Of a DNA stretch of 64,000 nucleotides, positions 1 through 8,769 are shown piece after piece. The notes beneath the pieces are model-generated. The model made no database searches. It worked only from the letters and a program-made list of their open reading frames with translations, and had not been told where the DNA came from. The stretch comes from a virus, in IMG/VR virus record IMGVR_UViG_3300018946_000033, positions 1 to 64,000 of that record; one strand, written 5' to 3'. Position 1 is the first letter of the stretch. Every line of letters starts with the position of its first letter. A program made the position numbers and the translations under genes.

Positions 1-249
1 ATGCTCACGATCACCGACCTTGAGCGCTACTGCGCCGACGGCACCGAGGTCAGCATCGCCGACTTGGGCTCCCCGTTCGTCATCACCGACGTCCGCACCG
101 ACCCGGCGACTGACGACCCGCAGCCGCCCAACGGCGAACCGGTCCTCGCGTGGGTTACCACCACCGCGCCGTACGACGGCGACCGTGCAGCCGCGATCTA
201 CATCCTCGCCGACGACAAGCTCTTCGAGCACATCGTGGACGGGGTCTGA
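1..249 (+). CDS. Small hypothetical protein, first visible gene of the transfer operon
   Basis: An 82-residue acidic protein with no motif I recognise. It opens with ATG at the first base of the window, so the true start may lie further left. One base separates its stop from the ATG of the next gene, which places it in the same plus-strand operon as the conjugation genes. Function unknown; an operon-linked accessory protein is the most that can be said. Confidence 0.6.
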   Translation: MLTITDLERYCADGTEVSIADLGSPFVITDVRTDPATDDPQPPNGEPVLAWVTTTAPYDGDRAAAIYILADDKLFEHIVDGV

Positions 250-250
250 C

Positions 251-508
251 ATGGCCAACCTGCAGCCGATGCTCCCCTCCGCCTGGTACACGCAGGCCGA
301 GCGGGAACTCGCCTACGCCGGCCGGTGCATCGGTCAGATCCTCCTCCCGACCAGCGCGCCCATGGGCACGTTCTGCGGCAAGCGGTCCGACCCCAAGTCG
401 AAGTTCCGGTTCTGCGCCGACTGCGACCACGCCGCCCGCACCCAGTACCCCGACGACTACGCCAACCCCGAGCAGTACGCCACCCCCCACCTGGAGCCCC
501 GGTCATGA
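251..508 (+). CDS. Small Cys-rich putative zinc-binding protein
   Basis: An 85-residue protein starting MANLQPML. It has cysteines in a C...C...CxxC pattern (GRC, TFC, FCADC) followed by histidine, compatible with one zinc ribbon. The ATG lies one base after the preceding stop, and its stop overlaps the next start as ATGA, so translation is probably coupled. No family is recognised. Being ahead of the secretion genes it could be a regulator or assembly factor, but that is guesswork. Confidence 0.65.
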   Translation: MANLQPMLPSAWYTQAERELAYAGRCIGQILLPTSAPMGTFCGKRSDPKSKFRFCADCDHAARTQYPDDYANPEQYATPHLEPRS

Positions 509-816
509 GCCACCTCGCACACGCCCTCGACATCCTCAGCCAGCTACCACAGGCGCCGGTCACGCCGACCCCCGACGCTGGCGAACCGCAGTCGGTCGGC
601 ATCGACACCAGCACGATCCTCGAGTGGACCGTCAGGGCCATCCTGCCGCTGTTCTTCGTGTTCATCGGCATCGTGCTACTCGGCCGGGCCAAGAGCGGAC
701 GCATGTCCGAAGTGATGAACACCGTCGCGATCGTGGTCATCGCCCTCGTATTCATCGGCGGCGCCGTGGTCCTCCCGTTCCTCGGAGGCACCCTCGTCGA
801 CATCTTCTTCGAGTAG
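505..816 (+). CDS. Two-TM small membrane protein, pilin/ConC-like T4SS subunit
   Basis: A 103-residue protein with a hydrophilic N-terminus and two strong hydrophobic helices (about residues 41-60 and 71-95) separated by a short basic loop. Size, topology and position just upstream of a PrgI-like protein and VirB4 match the small two-TM protein of Gram-positive T4SS operons (ConC or VirB2-like). Start chosen at the ATG that overlaps the upstream stop. The role in the membrane channel is inferred from order and topology, not from a diagnostic motif. Confidence 0.6.
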   Translation: MSHLAHALDILSQLPQAPVTPTPDAGEPQSVGIDTSTILEWTVRAILPLFFVFIGIVLLGRAKSGRMSEVMNTVAIVVIALVFIGGAVVLPFLGGTLVDIFFE

Positions 817-822
817 GCACCC

Positions 823-1179
823 GTGGCCAGGGTCCGCACCGACGACGACATCTACCGGGCACGGCTGCTCTACCTCGGCCCGCCCGGGTACACCCTGCCC
901 ATCCACCTCTCGTACGCGCAGTGGTTCGTGGGAGCGGCACTCGCCGCGGCGTTCGGCGGCGCGGCGTACCTCGTCATCGGCAACCCGTGGCTGACGTGGT
1001 GGGCGACGTGCGCGTCGGGCCTCGCCACAGCGCTGATCTTCAAGTACGTCAACCCCGACCGGCACGCGTGGCACGTCATCCGTACCGCGCTCACGGACTG
1101 GCGTCGCACCAAACCGCAGCCAACAGGTCAGATGCCTAGCTACAGCGTCGCGCACATTCGCATCGGAAGAGGCCAGTGA
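823..1179 (+). CDS. PrgI/VirB3-like T4SS membrane protein
   Basis: A 118-residue protein from a GTG start six bases after the upstream stop. An N-terminal cytosolic stretch precedes two hydrophobic helices (about residues 30-70), then a basic tail. This is the layout of PrgI/ConD proteins, which stand in for VirB3 and sit directly before VirB4 in Gram-positive conjugation operons. Its stop overlaps the VirB4 start (TGATG). Likely role: docking VirB4 at the membrane. Assignment rests on size, topology and gene order. Confidence 0.65.
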   Translation: MARVRTDDDIYRARLLYLGPPGYTLPIHLSYAQWFVGAALAAAFGGAAYLVIGNPWLTWWATCASGLATALIFKYVNPDRHAWHVIRTALTDWRRTKPQPTGQMPSYSVAHIRIGRGQ

Positions 1180-3758
1180 TGACTCCGTTCACGTTTGCTC
1201 CCGCTCGGGCGGCGACCGAACCGCTCGCCGTGCGCGCCGTCGGCCGCGTCGCCTCGCTCACCCCGAAGCGCCGCAACGCAAAGACCCCAAAGCCCACCGT
1301 CGACCTGCGGCTACGCGAAGTGGCCGGACACCTCACCTACACCGGTGCCACCGTCACCGCCTGGTACGCAGTGCCCGAGCAGCAGTGGGCGTTCCGCCCC
1401 GACGCCGAACGGGCCGCGCTTATGGGCCGTATCGCGAAGCAGTACGCGGGCCTCGCTGGTGCCCGGCTGCACCTGCGCCGCACCACCCGCCCATACCCGG
1501 TGTCCGCGTGGCTCACTGCCCACCACGGCAACACCGACCCGGCGGCGGCGAACACCGCCGAGTTCGCCGCGCACCTGTCCGCCGCCACGAAGCACCTCGA
1601 CACGGCGCAGTACGCCGAAGGCAGCACCCTTCTGGGCGTCGAGTTCGCGCGCCGCAACCTCGGCGACACCGCCGGGGAGTGGATGATGCGGCGCCTCCGC
1701 GGGGGCGGCGTCGCCCGATCCGAGCAGCAGCGCCTCACCGAACGGGTCCACCAGTACGACACGCTCCTCGCTGCGCCAGGCATGGCCGCCCGGCCGGCCA
1801 CCCCCACCGAGTTGTCGTGGCTGCTGTACCGCTCCGTCGGCCTCGGCCTGGCCCCCCTCGACGCGCAGATCACCACCCTCGGCCCCGACGACATCATGGC
1901 ACTCACCGAGCGGGTCCTGCGGTTCCGCACCAGCTATGGCGCCACCACCCGCCTCGTTGATCGGCTCACCGGGCAGGAGTCGCACGTCGCGGTCCTCACC
2001 GTCGGGCGGATGGAACCCCTCGACATTCCCGAAGTTCACCAGCCGTGGCTACACCTCGCCGACGAACTGACCTTCCCCGTCGAGGTGTCGTCCCGCGTCG
2101 AGGTCGTCACGTCGTCGAAGTCGCTGGAGCAGCGCCTGCGGATCATCCGGTCGCAGCAGAAGGACTACGCCGAGCACGGCCTGGACTCCCCGCCGGAGCT
2201 TGAACGACTCGCTGCCCGCGCGCTGGACGTCACCGACCAGGTCTCCACCGGGCTCGTCGAGGACGCGGCCCGCGCCCACGGCTGGCACCGCCTCGCCGTG
2301 TCGGGTGCCACCGAAGCAGAGGTGCTCGAACGCGTTGGGAAACTCCGCGCCCACTACAGCGAAAACGCCCGCATCGATCTGCACCACCCGAAAGACCAGG
2401 ACAGGCTGTGCGCCGAGTTCATCCCGGGCGAGCCGACCGCGAACACCGGCTACCTGCGGCGCATGCCCGTCGCCCTGCTCGCAGCGGCCGTTCCGCAGGC
2501 GGCGACCACCGTGGGTGACCGCCGCGGGGACCTCCTCGGCTACACCGCCGGCACGGGGCGTCGCCCGGTCATGTGGGACCCGCATTACGCCATGGAGGTT
2601 TCTGGGCGATCTGGCCTCGCAGTGCTGGTGTCCGACCCTGGCGGCGGGAAGTCCACGCTGCTCGGCGCGACGGGCTACCTCGCCGCCCTGCGTGGTGTGC
2701 AGACCACCATCCTCGACCCGTCCGGCCCCTTGGCGCGGCTGGCGGAACTGCCGTCCATGGCGGGCAAGGCCCGCGTCTTGAACTTGGCCGGGTCGAAACC
2801 CGGCACGCTTGCGCCGTTCGCGCTGATCCCGACACCCCGACGCGGCGACTACCCGTTCGGCGCGCAGGGCGACCTCGACTTCGAAGAGGCCGTCGCCGAG
2901 GCGAAGGCCGAACGGAAGATGCTCGTCCTGGACCTGTGTCGCATGCTGCTGCCGCCGTCGACCGCAGCACTGGCCACCACGGAGACGGTGCTCCGCGACG
3001 CGATCCGCAAGCTGCCGGCCGAGGAGACCACCACGCTCGACGATCTCGTCAAGGTGCTCCTCGACGGCGGCGACACCGCCCATGACGTGGCGAACCTGCT
3101 CCTCGACGCGGCCGAGATGCCGCGGGCGCGGCTGTTCTTCGGCTCACCGCCGAGCGACGTCGTGGACACCACCGCCCCGCTGACCATCATCACCATGGCC
3201 GGGTTGCACCTGCCCGACCTGTCTGTCGACCGGGCGTACTGGTCGGTGGAGGAGTCGCTGGCCGTGCCGATGCTGCACACCGCGCACCGGCTGGCGGTGC
3301 GCCGTTGCTACGGCGGGGAGATGGGGCAGCGGAAGTTCGTCGGACTGGACGAGGCGCACTTCCTCGAGGGGTGGGGTTCGGGCCGGTCGTTCCTGCGCCG
3401 GCTTGCCCGCGACTCCCGGAAGTGGAACCTCGCCGCGTTGGTGGCCTCGCAGAACCCGAAGGACATCCTGGGCTTGGACGTGCAGAACCTCGTGTCCAGT
3501 GTGTTTGTCGGCCGGATCTCCGAGGACTCCGAGATCGGGGCGGAGGCGCTTCGGCTGCTCCGCATCCCGTGCGATGTCGGCTACGAAGCCACCCTCGCCG
3601 GCCTGTCCAGCGGCGACGAGCACGCTGCCGCCCGACTGGGCTTCCGCGAATTCGTGATGCGCGACGTGGGCGGGCGGGTGCAGAAGATCCGGGTCGACGT
3701 GTCGTACGTGCCGGAGCTGCTCAGGTACCTGAACACCACGCCGGGCGGTGCCCGATGA
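1179..3758 (+). CDS. VirB4-family conjugation ATPase
   Basis: An 859-residue ATPase expected to energise the conjugation channel at the inner face of the membrane. It has a long N-terminal adaptor region (1-470), a Walker A motif (DPGGGKST near residue 487) and a DEAH Walker B (near 723), followed by a SQNPKD/Q-loop-like segment typical of VirB4/TraC C-terminal domains. Length fits ConE/VirB4. I prefer the ATG at 1179, which overlaps the upstream stop, to the adjacent GTG at 1176. It is the anchor for calling the left region a T4SS. Confidence 0.92.
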   Translation: MTPFTFAPARAATEPLAVRAVGRVASLTPKRRNAKTPKPTVDLRLREVAGHLTYTGATVTAWYAVPEQQWAFRPDAERAALMGRIAKQYAGLAGARLHLRRTTRPYPVSAWLTAHHGNTDPAAANTAEFAAHLSAATKHLDTAQYAEGSTLLGVEFARRNLGDTAGEWMMRRLRGGGVARSEQQRLTERVHQYDTLLAAPGMAARPATPTELSWLLYRSVGLGLAPLDAQITTLGPDDIMALTERVLRFRTSYGATTRLVDRLTGQESHVAVLTVGRMEPLDIPEVHQPWLHLADELTFPVEVSSRVEVVTSSKSLEQRLRIIRSQQKDYAEHGLDSPPELERLAARALDVTDQVSTGLVEDAARAHGWHRLAVSGATEAEVLERVGKLRAHYSENARIDLHHPKDQDRLCAEFIPGEPTANTGYLRRMPVALLAAAVPQAATTVGDRRGDLLGYTAGTGRRPVMWDPHYAMEVSGRSGLAVLVSDPGGGKSTLLGATGYLAALRGVQTTILDPSGPLARLAELPSMAGKARVLNLAGSKPGTLAPFALIPTPRRGDYPFGAQGDLDFEEAVAEAKAERKMLVLDLCRMLLPPSTAALATTETVLRDAIRKLPAEETTTLDDLVKVLLDGGDTAHDVANLLLDAAEMPRARLFFGSPPSDVVDTTAPLTIITMAGLHLPDLSVDRAYWSVEESLAVPMLHTAHRLAVRRCYGGEMGQRKFVGLDEAHFLEGWGSGRSFLRRLARDSRKWNLAALVASQNPKDILGLDVQNLVSSVFVGRISEDSEIGAEALRLLRIPCDVGYEATLAGLSSGDEHAAARLGFREFVMRDVGGRVQKIRVDVSYVPELLRYLNTTPGGAR

Positions 3759-5425
3759 ACCGGGTCCTCCGCGCCGCCACGGCGCTGCTCTTCGTGGCCC
3801 TCATCGTGCCCGTGGCCGGCGACCCGGCTGCGGCTGCGCCGGTGGTCCCCGTGGCCGACGGGTGCTCCGTTGCTGAATGGGCCAGCCCCATCCACATCCC
3901 ACGGTGCACGGCGATGAAGGCCGCCGAATTGGGCCGGAAGATGGACTGCATCAAGGCGCCGATCCCGTCTTCGCCGGATGCAGGTGTTGCCGGCTGGTTC
4001 GCGTCGCGGCCAGAGTCGAGCCTGCGCCCCGGTGTTGCCGGCAGGTACAGCCGCTACGGCGTGGGCGGCTACCGGACCGCCCTGTACGACATGGGCTGCG
4101 CCGGCGCGGTACCTGTCATCGGTGCTGCCGCCGACCCGGGCGCGAACGCTGCGAACGGCATCGCCAATGCGTCATTCGCCGGCGCTGCGGCGTTCGTGGG
4201 CACGGCCAACAGTTGGCGCGAGCAGGCGTACAAGCCGGGCGGCGCGTGGGGCTGGGCCGACCCGATGGTCGAGGCGGTGACGAAGAAGGTCCACGAGCAG
4301 GTCTTCACCCCGCTCGGCGCAATTGCCTTGGCCGGTGTTGGCATCTACCTCCTGATGCGGGCCAAGAAAGGCAACCTCGGCGACGCGGTCACCATCGGCG
4401 GATGGGCGTTGCTCGTCATGGTCGTCGTCACAGCAATTGTTCGGTGGCCGGTCACCACGACGCACATTGCGGACAAGGCCGCCGCTGAAACGTTGACCGT
4501 TGTGCACTCTGCGGTCGGGCCGTCGCCGGAGAACATCCCTGCGGACAAGTGCACCGCCCCGAGCTTGGACTGGTGCGCCGATCACCGCAGCGTCGCGGTC
4601 CGGGCGTCGGACACGGCGGCCGAGGCGATCCTGTACCGCAACTGGCTCCGTGCCGTGCTCGGCTCGGCGGACAGTGCCACGGCCCGCAAGTACGGCCCTG
4701 CCCTGTTCGACGCTGCGGCGTTGACGTGGGACGAGGCGGCGCGGATCGAACAGAACCCGGGCGAGCGGGCCGGCATTCTGCAGGCCAAAGCCGGGCAGTG
4801 GATGACGATCGCGAAGGCCGTCGAGACGGAGGACCCGGCGGCGTACGAGTACCTGCAGGGCAAGCACGGCACTGACCGTGTGATGGCCGGCGTGATGGCG
4901 GCCCTGTCCGCTGCGGTGTACGCCGTGTTCGACCTCGTGGCTTCGCTGCTGATCCTGCTGTGCTACCTGGTGTTCCGCGTCGCCGTGGTGGCTGCGCCGC
5001 TGCTCGGCACGGTCGGCTTGTTCTACCCGGCGTCGGCGGCCATCCGGAAGCTAGCGAACCGGGCCCTCACCGCGGCGGTGGGCGTGGTCGTCATCGGCGC
5101 TGGCGCCGGCCTGTACCTGAACGTCGCGGGCCGAGTGTTCGCGACGTCGATGGTCGACCCGATGAAGATCGCAGCCGTGTTCTGCGTCGGCGCCGCGATC
5201 TGCTGGCTGATCCGGTTCCCGATCCGCGCGTCAAAGATCGACGGCTGGGCGAACTCCGACAAGAAGGCCATCCCAGCGCACATCCGCGGGGACCTGAGCT
5301 ACGCCGCCCGGCACATCGTCGACATGGCCGCCCCCGTCGTGGCGCCGGGCGTGCCGATCCCGAAACTCGCGAAGCCGGCCGCCCCGGTCCGGCCGGAGAC
5401 AACCGCTGGGAGCCGTCAGTCATGA
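3755..5425 (+). CDS. VirB6/TrbL-like polytopic conjugation channel protein
   Basis: A 556-residue membrane protein. A signal peptide or first helix (residues 8-28, ending AAAAP) is followed by an extracytoplasmic Cys-containing region, two helices around 200-240, a second soluble loop, then a C-terminal block of three to four helices (about 375-500). This fits VirB6/TrbL/ConG proteins that form the transmembrane pore. ATG overlaps the VirB4 stop; its own stop overlaps the next gene. Family assignment by topology and position immediately after VirB4. Confidence 0.75.
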   Translation: MNRVLRAATALLFVALIVPVAGDPAAAAPVVPVADGCSVAEWASPIHIPRCTAMKAAELGRKMDCIKAPIPSSPDAGVAGWFASRPESSLRPGVAGRYSRYGVGGYRTALYDMGCAGAVPVIGAAADPGANAANGIANASFAGAAAFVGTANSWREQAYKPGGAWGWADPMVEAVTKKVHEQVFTPLGAIALAGVGIYLLMRAKKGNLGDAVTIGGWALLVMVVVTAIVRWPVTTTHIADKAAAETLTVVHSAVGPSPENIPADKCTAPSLDWCADHRSVAVRASDTAAEAILYRNWLRAVLGSADSATARKYGPALFDAAALTWDEAARIEQNPGERAGILQAKAGQWMTIAKAVETEDPAAYEYLQGKHGTDRVMAGVMAALSAAVYAVFDLVASLLILLCYLVFRVAVVAAPLLGTVGLFYPASAAIRKLANRALTAAVGVVVIGAGAGLYLNVAGRVFATSMVDPMKIAAVFCVGAAICWLIRFPIRASKIDGWANSDKKAIPAHIRGDLSYAARHIVDMAAPVVAPGVPIPKLAKPAAPVRPETTAGSRQS

Positions 5426-6057
5426 AGATCCCCACCCTGAGCCTGAGCCGCCGCAACCTGTCGGTCCTCGGCGCAGCCGCCGTGGTCGCCGTGGTCTTCG
5501 CATGCTCGTCGGTCTTCGGCGGCGGCGACGACACGGTGGTTGGCACGCCGCAGCCGGCGGCGCCCGCCCCGACGACGCTCTCGACCACCGCGCCGGCGCC
5601 GATCGTGGTGACACCGGCCGCCCCGCCCGCCGGGCCTGCGCCGGCCACGACGGCGCCCACGCCGGTCGTGACCGACGAGCACGGGGAGCACGGCGACGAC
5701 GGGGTGTCATCGGAGACGGGCGACGAGCCGGCCGTGATCACTACGGGCGAGACCGACCCGAAGGAAGCCGCGCTCAACTTCCTGACCAAGTACCTGAACA
5801 CGCAGAACCAGAGCCCCCAGGGATGGCGTGACAGCTTCATGCCGCTCGTGTCGGCCGAGTACCAGGCGACCCTCGCCGAACTGCAGCCCGAGGACGTCGG
5901 GGTGACCCGTGTAGGCACGCCCACCCGCGCCTACTCGGGCGGCGACCGGCTGTTCGTTGTTGAGGTGCCGGCCGCGACGGGCGGCACGATCACGGTCACG
6001 TTGAACGGCTCGTCCGGTCAGTGGCTGGTGTCCGACTTGTCCCGGAGCCGGCAATGA
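5422..6057 (+). CDS. TcpC/VirB8-like bitopic conjugation protein
   Basis: A 211-residue protein with one N-terminal helix (about 13-33), a Pro/Thr/Ala-rich spacer (35-105) suited to crossing the thick wall, and a compact C-terminal domain (110-211) starting KEAALNFL. That domain has the helix-then-beta pattern of NTF2-like VirB8/TcpC domains. A Cys at about 29 could be a lipobox, but the LAGC pattern is absent. Translationally coupled on both sides. VirB8/ConB role inferred from architecture and order. Confidence 0.65.
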   Translation: MKIPTLSLSRRNLSVLGAAAVVAVVFACSSVFGGGDDTVVGTPQPAAPAPTTLSTTAPAPIVVTPAAPPAGPAPATTAPTPVVTDEHGEHGDDGVSSETGDEPAVITTGETDPKEAALNFLTKYLNTQNQSPQGWRDSFMPLVSAEYQATLAELQPEDVGVTRVGTPTRAYSGGDRLFVVEVPAATGGTITVTLNGSSGQWLVSDLSRSRQ

Positions 6058-7229
6058 AGCGGGCACGGGTGATCGCCCTCGCCGTGTGCCTGACCGGCTC
6101 AGCAACCCTGCTGTGCGTCGGCGGGACAGCCACCGTGTCGCTGATGTCAGCGTTCGGGGTTGTGCCCCCGGCGGCGCAGGCCGCGGGCTGCGGCGCGCCG
6201 GAACCGGTCGTGTCCGCGCCGGCGCCGGCGTCCCCGGTGAAGGGCTTCACCGACGCGCAGGTCCGCAACGCGACCGCCATCGTCCAGGCCGGTCAGTCCA
6301 TGGGCGTCCCGCCCCGCGGGTGGGTGGTGGCGGTGGCCACCGCCATGCAGGAGTCGACGTTGAAGAACTACGCCAACGACAACGCGGCATATCCGGAGGT
6401 CAGGCGCCTCAGCCTGGCGATCCCGCACGAGGCGGTCGGGCACGACCACGACTCGGTCGGACTGTTCCAGCAGCGCCCGGTAGAAGGCGACGGCGGCTGG
6501 GGCACCGTGAGCGAGCTGATGACGCCCTCCGTCAGCGCGAAGAAGTTCTTCGACGCGCTGCTCAAGGTCTCGAACTGGCAGGGGCTGCCCGTGACGTTGG
6601 CCGCGCAGAGGGTCCAGCGGTCCGCCTTCCCGGGCGCCTACGCCAAGCACGAATCAGCCGCGGCGGCTCTGGTCGGTGCGATCACGGGCGGGGCGGACAA
6701 GGTCGCCGCCGCGGCACCGGTGGCCGGCGTGTGCGCCGAGCCGGACGTGGTGACCGCCGGCGGCTGGGTCCGCCCGGTGGTTGCGAAGCCCGGCTCCGGG
6801 TTCCGCACCGCGAGCCGCCCCACCCATCAGGGCGTGGACCTCATGGTCAGCCGCAGCACCCCGATCAAGGCGGCCAGCGCCGGTTCGGTGATCCGCATGC
6901 GGTGCAACGCCGTGCATGCCGGTTCGGGTGGCGAGTGGGGCTGCGACCGCGACGGCCATCCCACGCTGGTCCGCGGCTGCGGCTGGTACGTAGACATCGC
7001 CCACGCCGACAACATCGTGACCCGCTACTGCCACATGGTCCGCCAGCCCGACGTGAACGTCGGCCAGAAGGTCGCGGCCGGGCAGCAGATCGGCTTGGCC
7101 GGCACGTCGGGCCACTCGAGCGGGGTGCACCTGCACTTCGAGGTTCACCTCCGCGGCGACACCTCCAGCGCGGGCGCGGTTGACCCGGTCCAGTTCATGC
7201 GCGACCACGGGGCGGCACTCGGTGGCTGA
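6054..7229 (+). CDS. Secreted two-domain peptidoglycan hydrolase (lytic transglycosylase plus M23 endopeptidase)
   Basis: A 391-residue exported enzyme that should open the cell wall for the transfer channel (VirB1/CwlT role). A signal helix (7-35) is followed by a lysozyme-like domain (about 64-210) with catalytic-type Glu100 in AMQES and the SVGLFQQRP segment. A C-terminal M23 metallopeptidase domain (about 240-375) carries His258 and Asp262 (HxxxD) and His359-x-His361 (HLHFE). Paired hydrolases of this kind mark Gram-positive T4SS operons. ATG overlaps the upstream stop. Confidence 0.9.
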   Translation: MKRARVIALAVCLTGSATLLCVGGTATVSLMSAFGVVPPAAQAAGCGAPEPVVSAPAPASPVKGFTDAQVRNATAIVQAGQSMGVPPRGWVVAVATAMQESTLKNYANDNAAYPEVRRLSLAIPHEAVGHDHDSVGLFQQRPVEGDGGWGTVSELMTPSVSAKKFFDALLKVSNWQGLPVTLAAQRVQRSAFPGAYAKHESAAAALVGAITGGADKVAAAAPVAGVCAEPDVVTAGGWVRPVVAKPGSGFRTASRPTHQGVDLMVSRSTPIKAASAGSVIRMRCNAVHAGSGGEWGCDRDGHPTLVRGCGWYVDIAHADNIVTRYCHMVRQPDVNVGQKVAAGQQIGLAGTSGHSSGVHLHFEVHLRGDTSSAGAVDPVQFMRDHGAALGG

Positions 7230-8301
7230 CAACCAGGCGCCGAGGCGCTTCACCTCAGACGACGTCGAGAACGCCGTCAACATCGTCATCGTGCTCGCGG
7301 TCGCTGTGGCGAGCCTCGCGTCGGCGTTCACGCACATGCACGACTGGACCATGCGGGAAATGCCGGCCGGCACCGAGGGATGGTTCGGCTGGTCCAACGC
7401 GATGATCCCCGAACTGCTGGCACTGGCTGGGCTGCTGTCGCTGCGTCGGCGAATGAAGTACCGGGCGAAATACCGGATGGCCGCAGCGGTGACGCTGGGC
7501 GGTGCGGTGTTGTCCCTCGCCGCCCAGCTCGCCGCGGTCGGTTCCGGGGCGAGCGTGTCGGCGAAGTTCCTCGCGGCGCTGCCGGCGTTGGCGGTGCTGG
7601 CGCTGATCAAGATGGTGACGTCGGACCTCGACCTCGGCCGGAAGATGTCGAACGCCAAGGCTGAGGCCGCCGCGGAGGACGCTCGGCGGCGCGCGGAGCA
7701 GGCGGCAATTGTGGCCCAGGCGGAGGCGGAAATTGCCGCCGCTGAGGCGGCAAAGGAAGCGGCAACGGCGCAGGTCGGAGCGGCAAACGCCGAACGCGAC
7801 GAAGCGGCAGAGCGGGCGGCAAACGCGCTGGCCGAGGTGGCGGAGTTGCGCCTGCTGCTGGAGGAGCGCGCGGCGACTCTTGAGGAAGCCGAGGCGGCAA
7901 TCTCGGAGCGGCAAACCGCTCTTGACCTGCGGGCCGACGAACTCCGCACCGCCAAGGAGGCACTCGCCGAGGCGGAAATGCGGGAGGAAATCCGGGCGCG
8001 CGTTGAAGCGGAAGCCGCTGGCAGCCAGCGCATCGCCAACCGGAAATCCGCACCGGCAAAGAGGGCGCCCCGCACGTCGGAGCTCCCCGCCAACCTGCCG
8101 CTTGTCGAGGGCGTGAAGCGGGAAACGGTGGCCGCCGTACTGGCGGCAATCGAGGCGAACCCGGCGGCGACGCAGGCGGCAATTGCCGCCTCGACTCGGC
8201 TGTCCGAGCGGACCATCCGCACGGTCATCAAGGCGGCAACTTTGCCGGCGCAGACCAACGGCCACGACCACAACCTGACCCCCACTGGAGCCACCCCATG
8301 A
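7222..8301 (+). CDS. SpdB/DUF2637-like membrane protein with long coiled coil and C-terminal HTH
   Basis: A 359-residue protein from a GTG overlapping the end of the hydrolase gene. About four helices (22-138) resemble DUF2637 spread proteins of actinomycete conjugative plasmids, with SAFTHMH and a PELLALAG segment. A highly charged Ala-rich coiled coil (about 145-275) and a short winged-helix-like domain (about 295-355, RLSERTIRTVIKA) follow. The coiled-coil DNA holds an exceptional cluster of GCGGCAA motifs (separate entry). Membrane tethering plus a DNA-binding end suggests it links element DNA to the transfer apparatus. Confidence 0.75.
   Translation: MADNQAPRRFTSDDVENAVNIVIVLAVAVASLASAFTHMHDWTMREMPAGTEGWFGWSNAMIPELLALAGLLSLRRRMKYRAKYRMAAAVTLGGAVLSLAAQLAAVGSGASVSAKFLAALPALAVLALIKMVTSDLDLGRKMSNAKAEAAAEDARRRAEQAAIVAQAEAEIAAAEAAKEAATAQVGAANAERDEAAERAANALAEVAELRLLLEERAATLEEAEAAISERQTALDLRADELRTAKEALAEAEMREEIRARVEAEAAGSQRIANRKSAPAKRAPRTSELPANLPLVEGVKRETVAAVLAAIEANPAATQAAIAASTRLSERTIRTVIKAATLPAQTNGHDHNLTPTGATP
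7702..8239 (+). repeat. Twelve-copy GCGGCAA motif cluster inside the spdB-like gene
   Basis: Exact GCGGCAA occurs at 7702, 7747, 7759, 7780, 7816, 7894, 7908, 8143, 8176 and 8233 on plus, and at 7733-7739 and 8183-8189 on minus. Two copies meet as the 16-bp palindrome GGCGGCAATTGCCGCC (8175-8190). Most plus copies encode Ala-Ala with the otherwise disfavoured GCA codon, but the copy at 7908 is in another frame (Arg-Gln) and two are inverted. This is unexpected from protein constraint alone. Candidate cis-acting transfer or packaging locus. Confidence 0.7.
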
Positions 8302-8501
8302 CCCACGCATTCGCCCTCGACGTGTTCGACGGCCCGGACTTGACGCTCGTCGCGCCCATCCGCGCGGAGGACGTGTCGGCCGCTAAGGCAGCCGCGCAGC
8401 TCCTCATCAACGGCCTGCCGAACACCGCCGGTCACCTGTACGAAGCACCCACCAATGCGAGGCCGGTGTACGTCGGCTTCGTCCAGCCCACCCAGCCCTG
8501 A
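8298..8501 (+). CDS. Small hypothetical protein in transfer operon
   Basis: 67 residues, soluble, ATG overlapping the spdB-like stop (ATGA). No recognised domain. Short proteins in this position are common in actinomycete transfer (spd) operons, but sequence similarity cannot be judged here. Confidence 0.55.
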   Translation: MTHAFALDVFDGPDLTLVAPIRAEDVSAAKAAAQLLINGLPNTAGHLYEAPTNARPVYVGFVQPTQP

Positions 8502-8528
8502 CCCCCGACGTCCACGGAAGGACACCGC

Positions 8529-8744
8529 ATGAGCCCCGACCGTCCCGACCACATCACTGAACCGGCCACCGCGATGCAGGCCCACGTCCTGACGGACGGG
8601 TCCTTGGCCCTCGGCATCACCACGAAGAGCGTCCGCCTCGACGTGACGCTCACCCCCGAGATGACCAGCCAACTCACCGACCGACTCGTGTACGACACCG
8701 CCCACGTCAAGCCCGCGCCCGCGCCGCTCCAGCGCGCGGCATAG
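8529..8744 (+). CDS. Small hypothetical protein
   Basis: 71 residues with a ribosome site (GGAAGG) eight bases before ATG. Soluble, no TM helix, no recognised motif. Lies between the spdB-like gene and another membrane protein in the same plus-strand operon. Confidence 0.6.
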   Translation: MSPDRPDHITEPATAMQAHVLTDGSLALGITTKSVRLDVTLTPEMTSQLTDRLVYDTAHVKPAPAPLQRAA

Positions 8745-8769
8745 CACTCCAACCGAAGGAGAAGGAACC

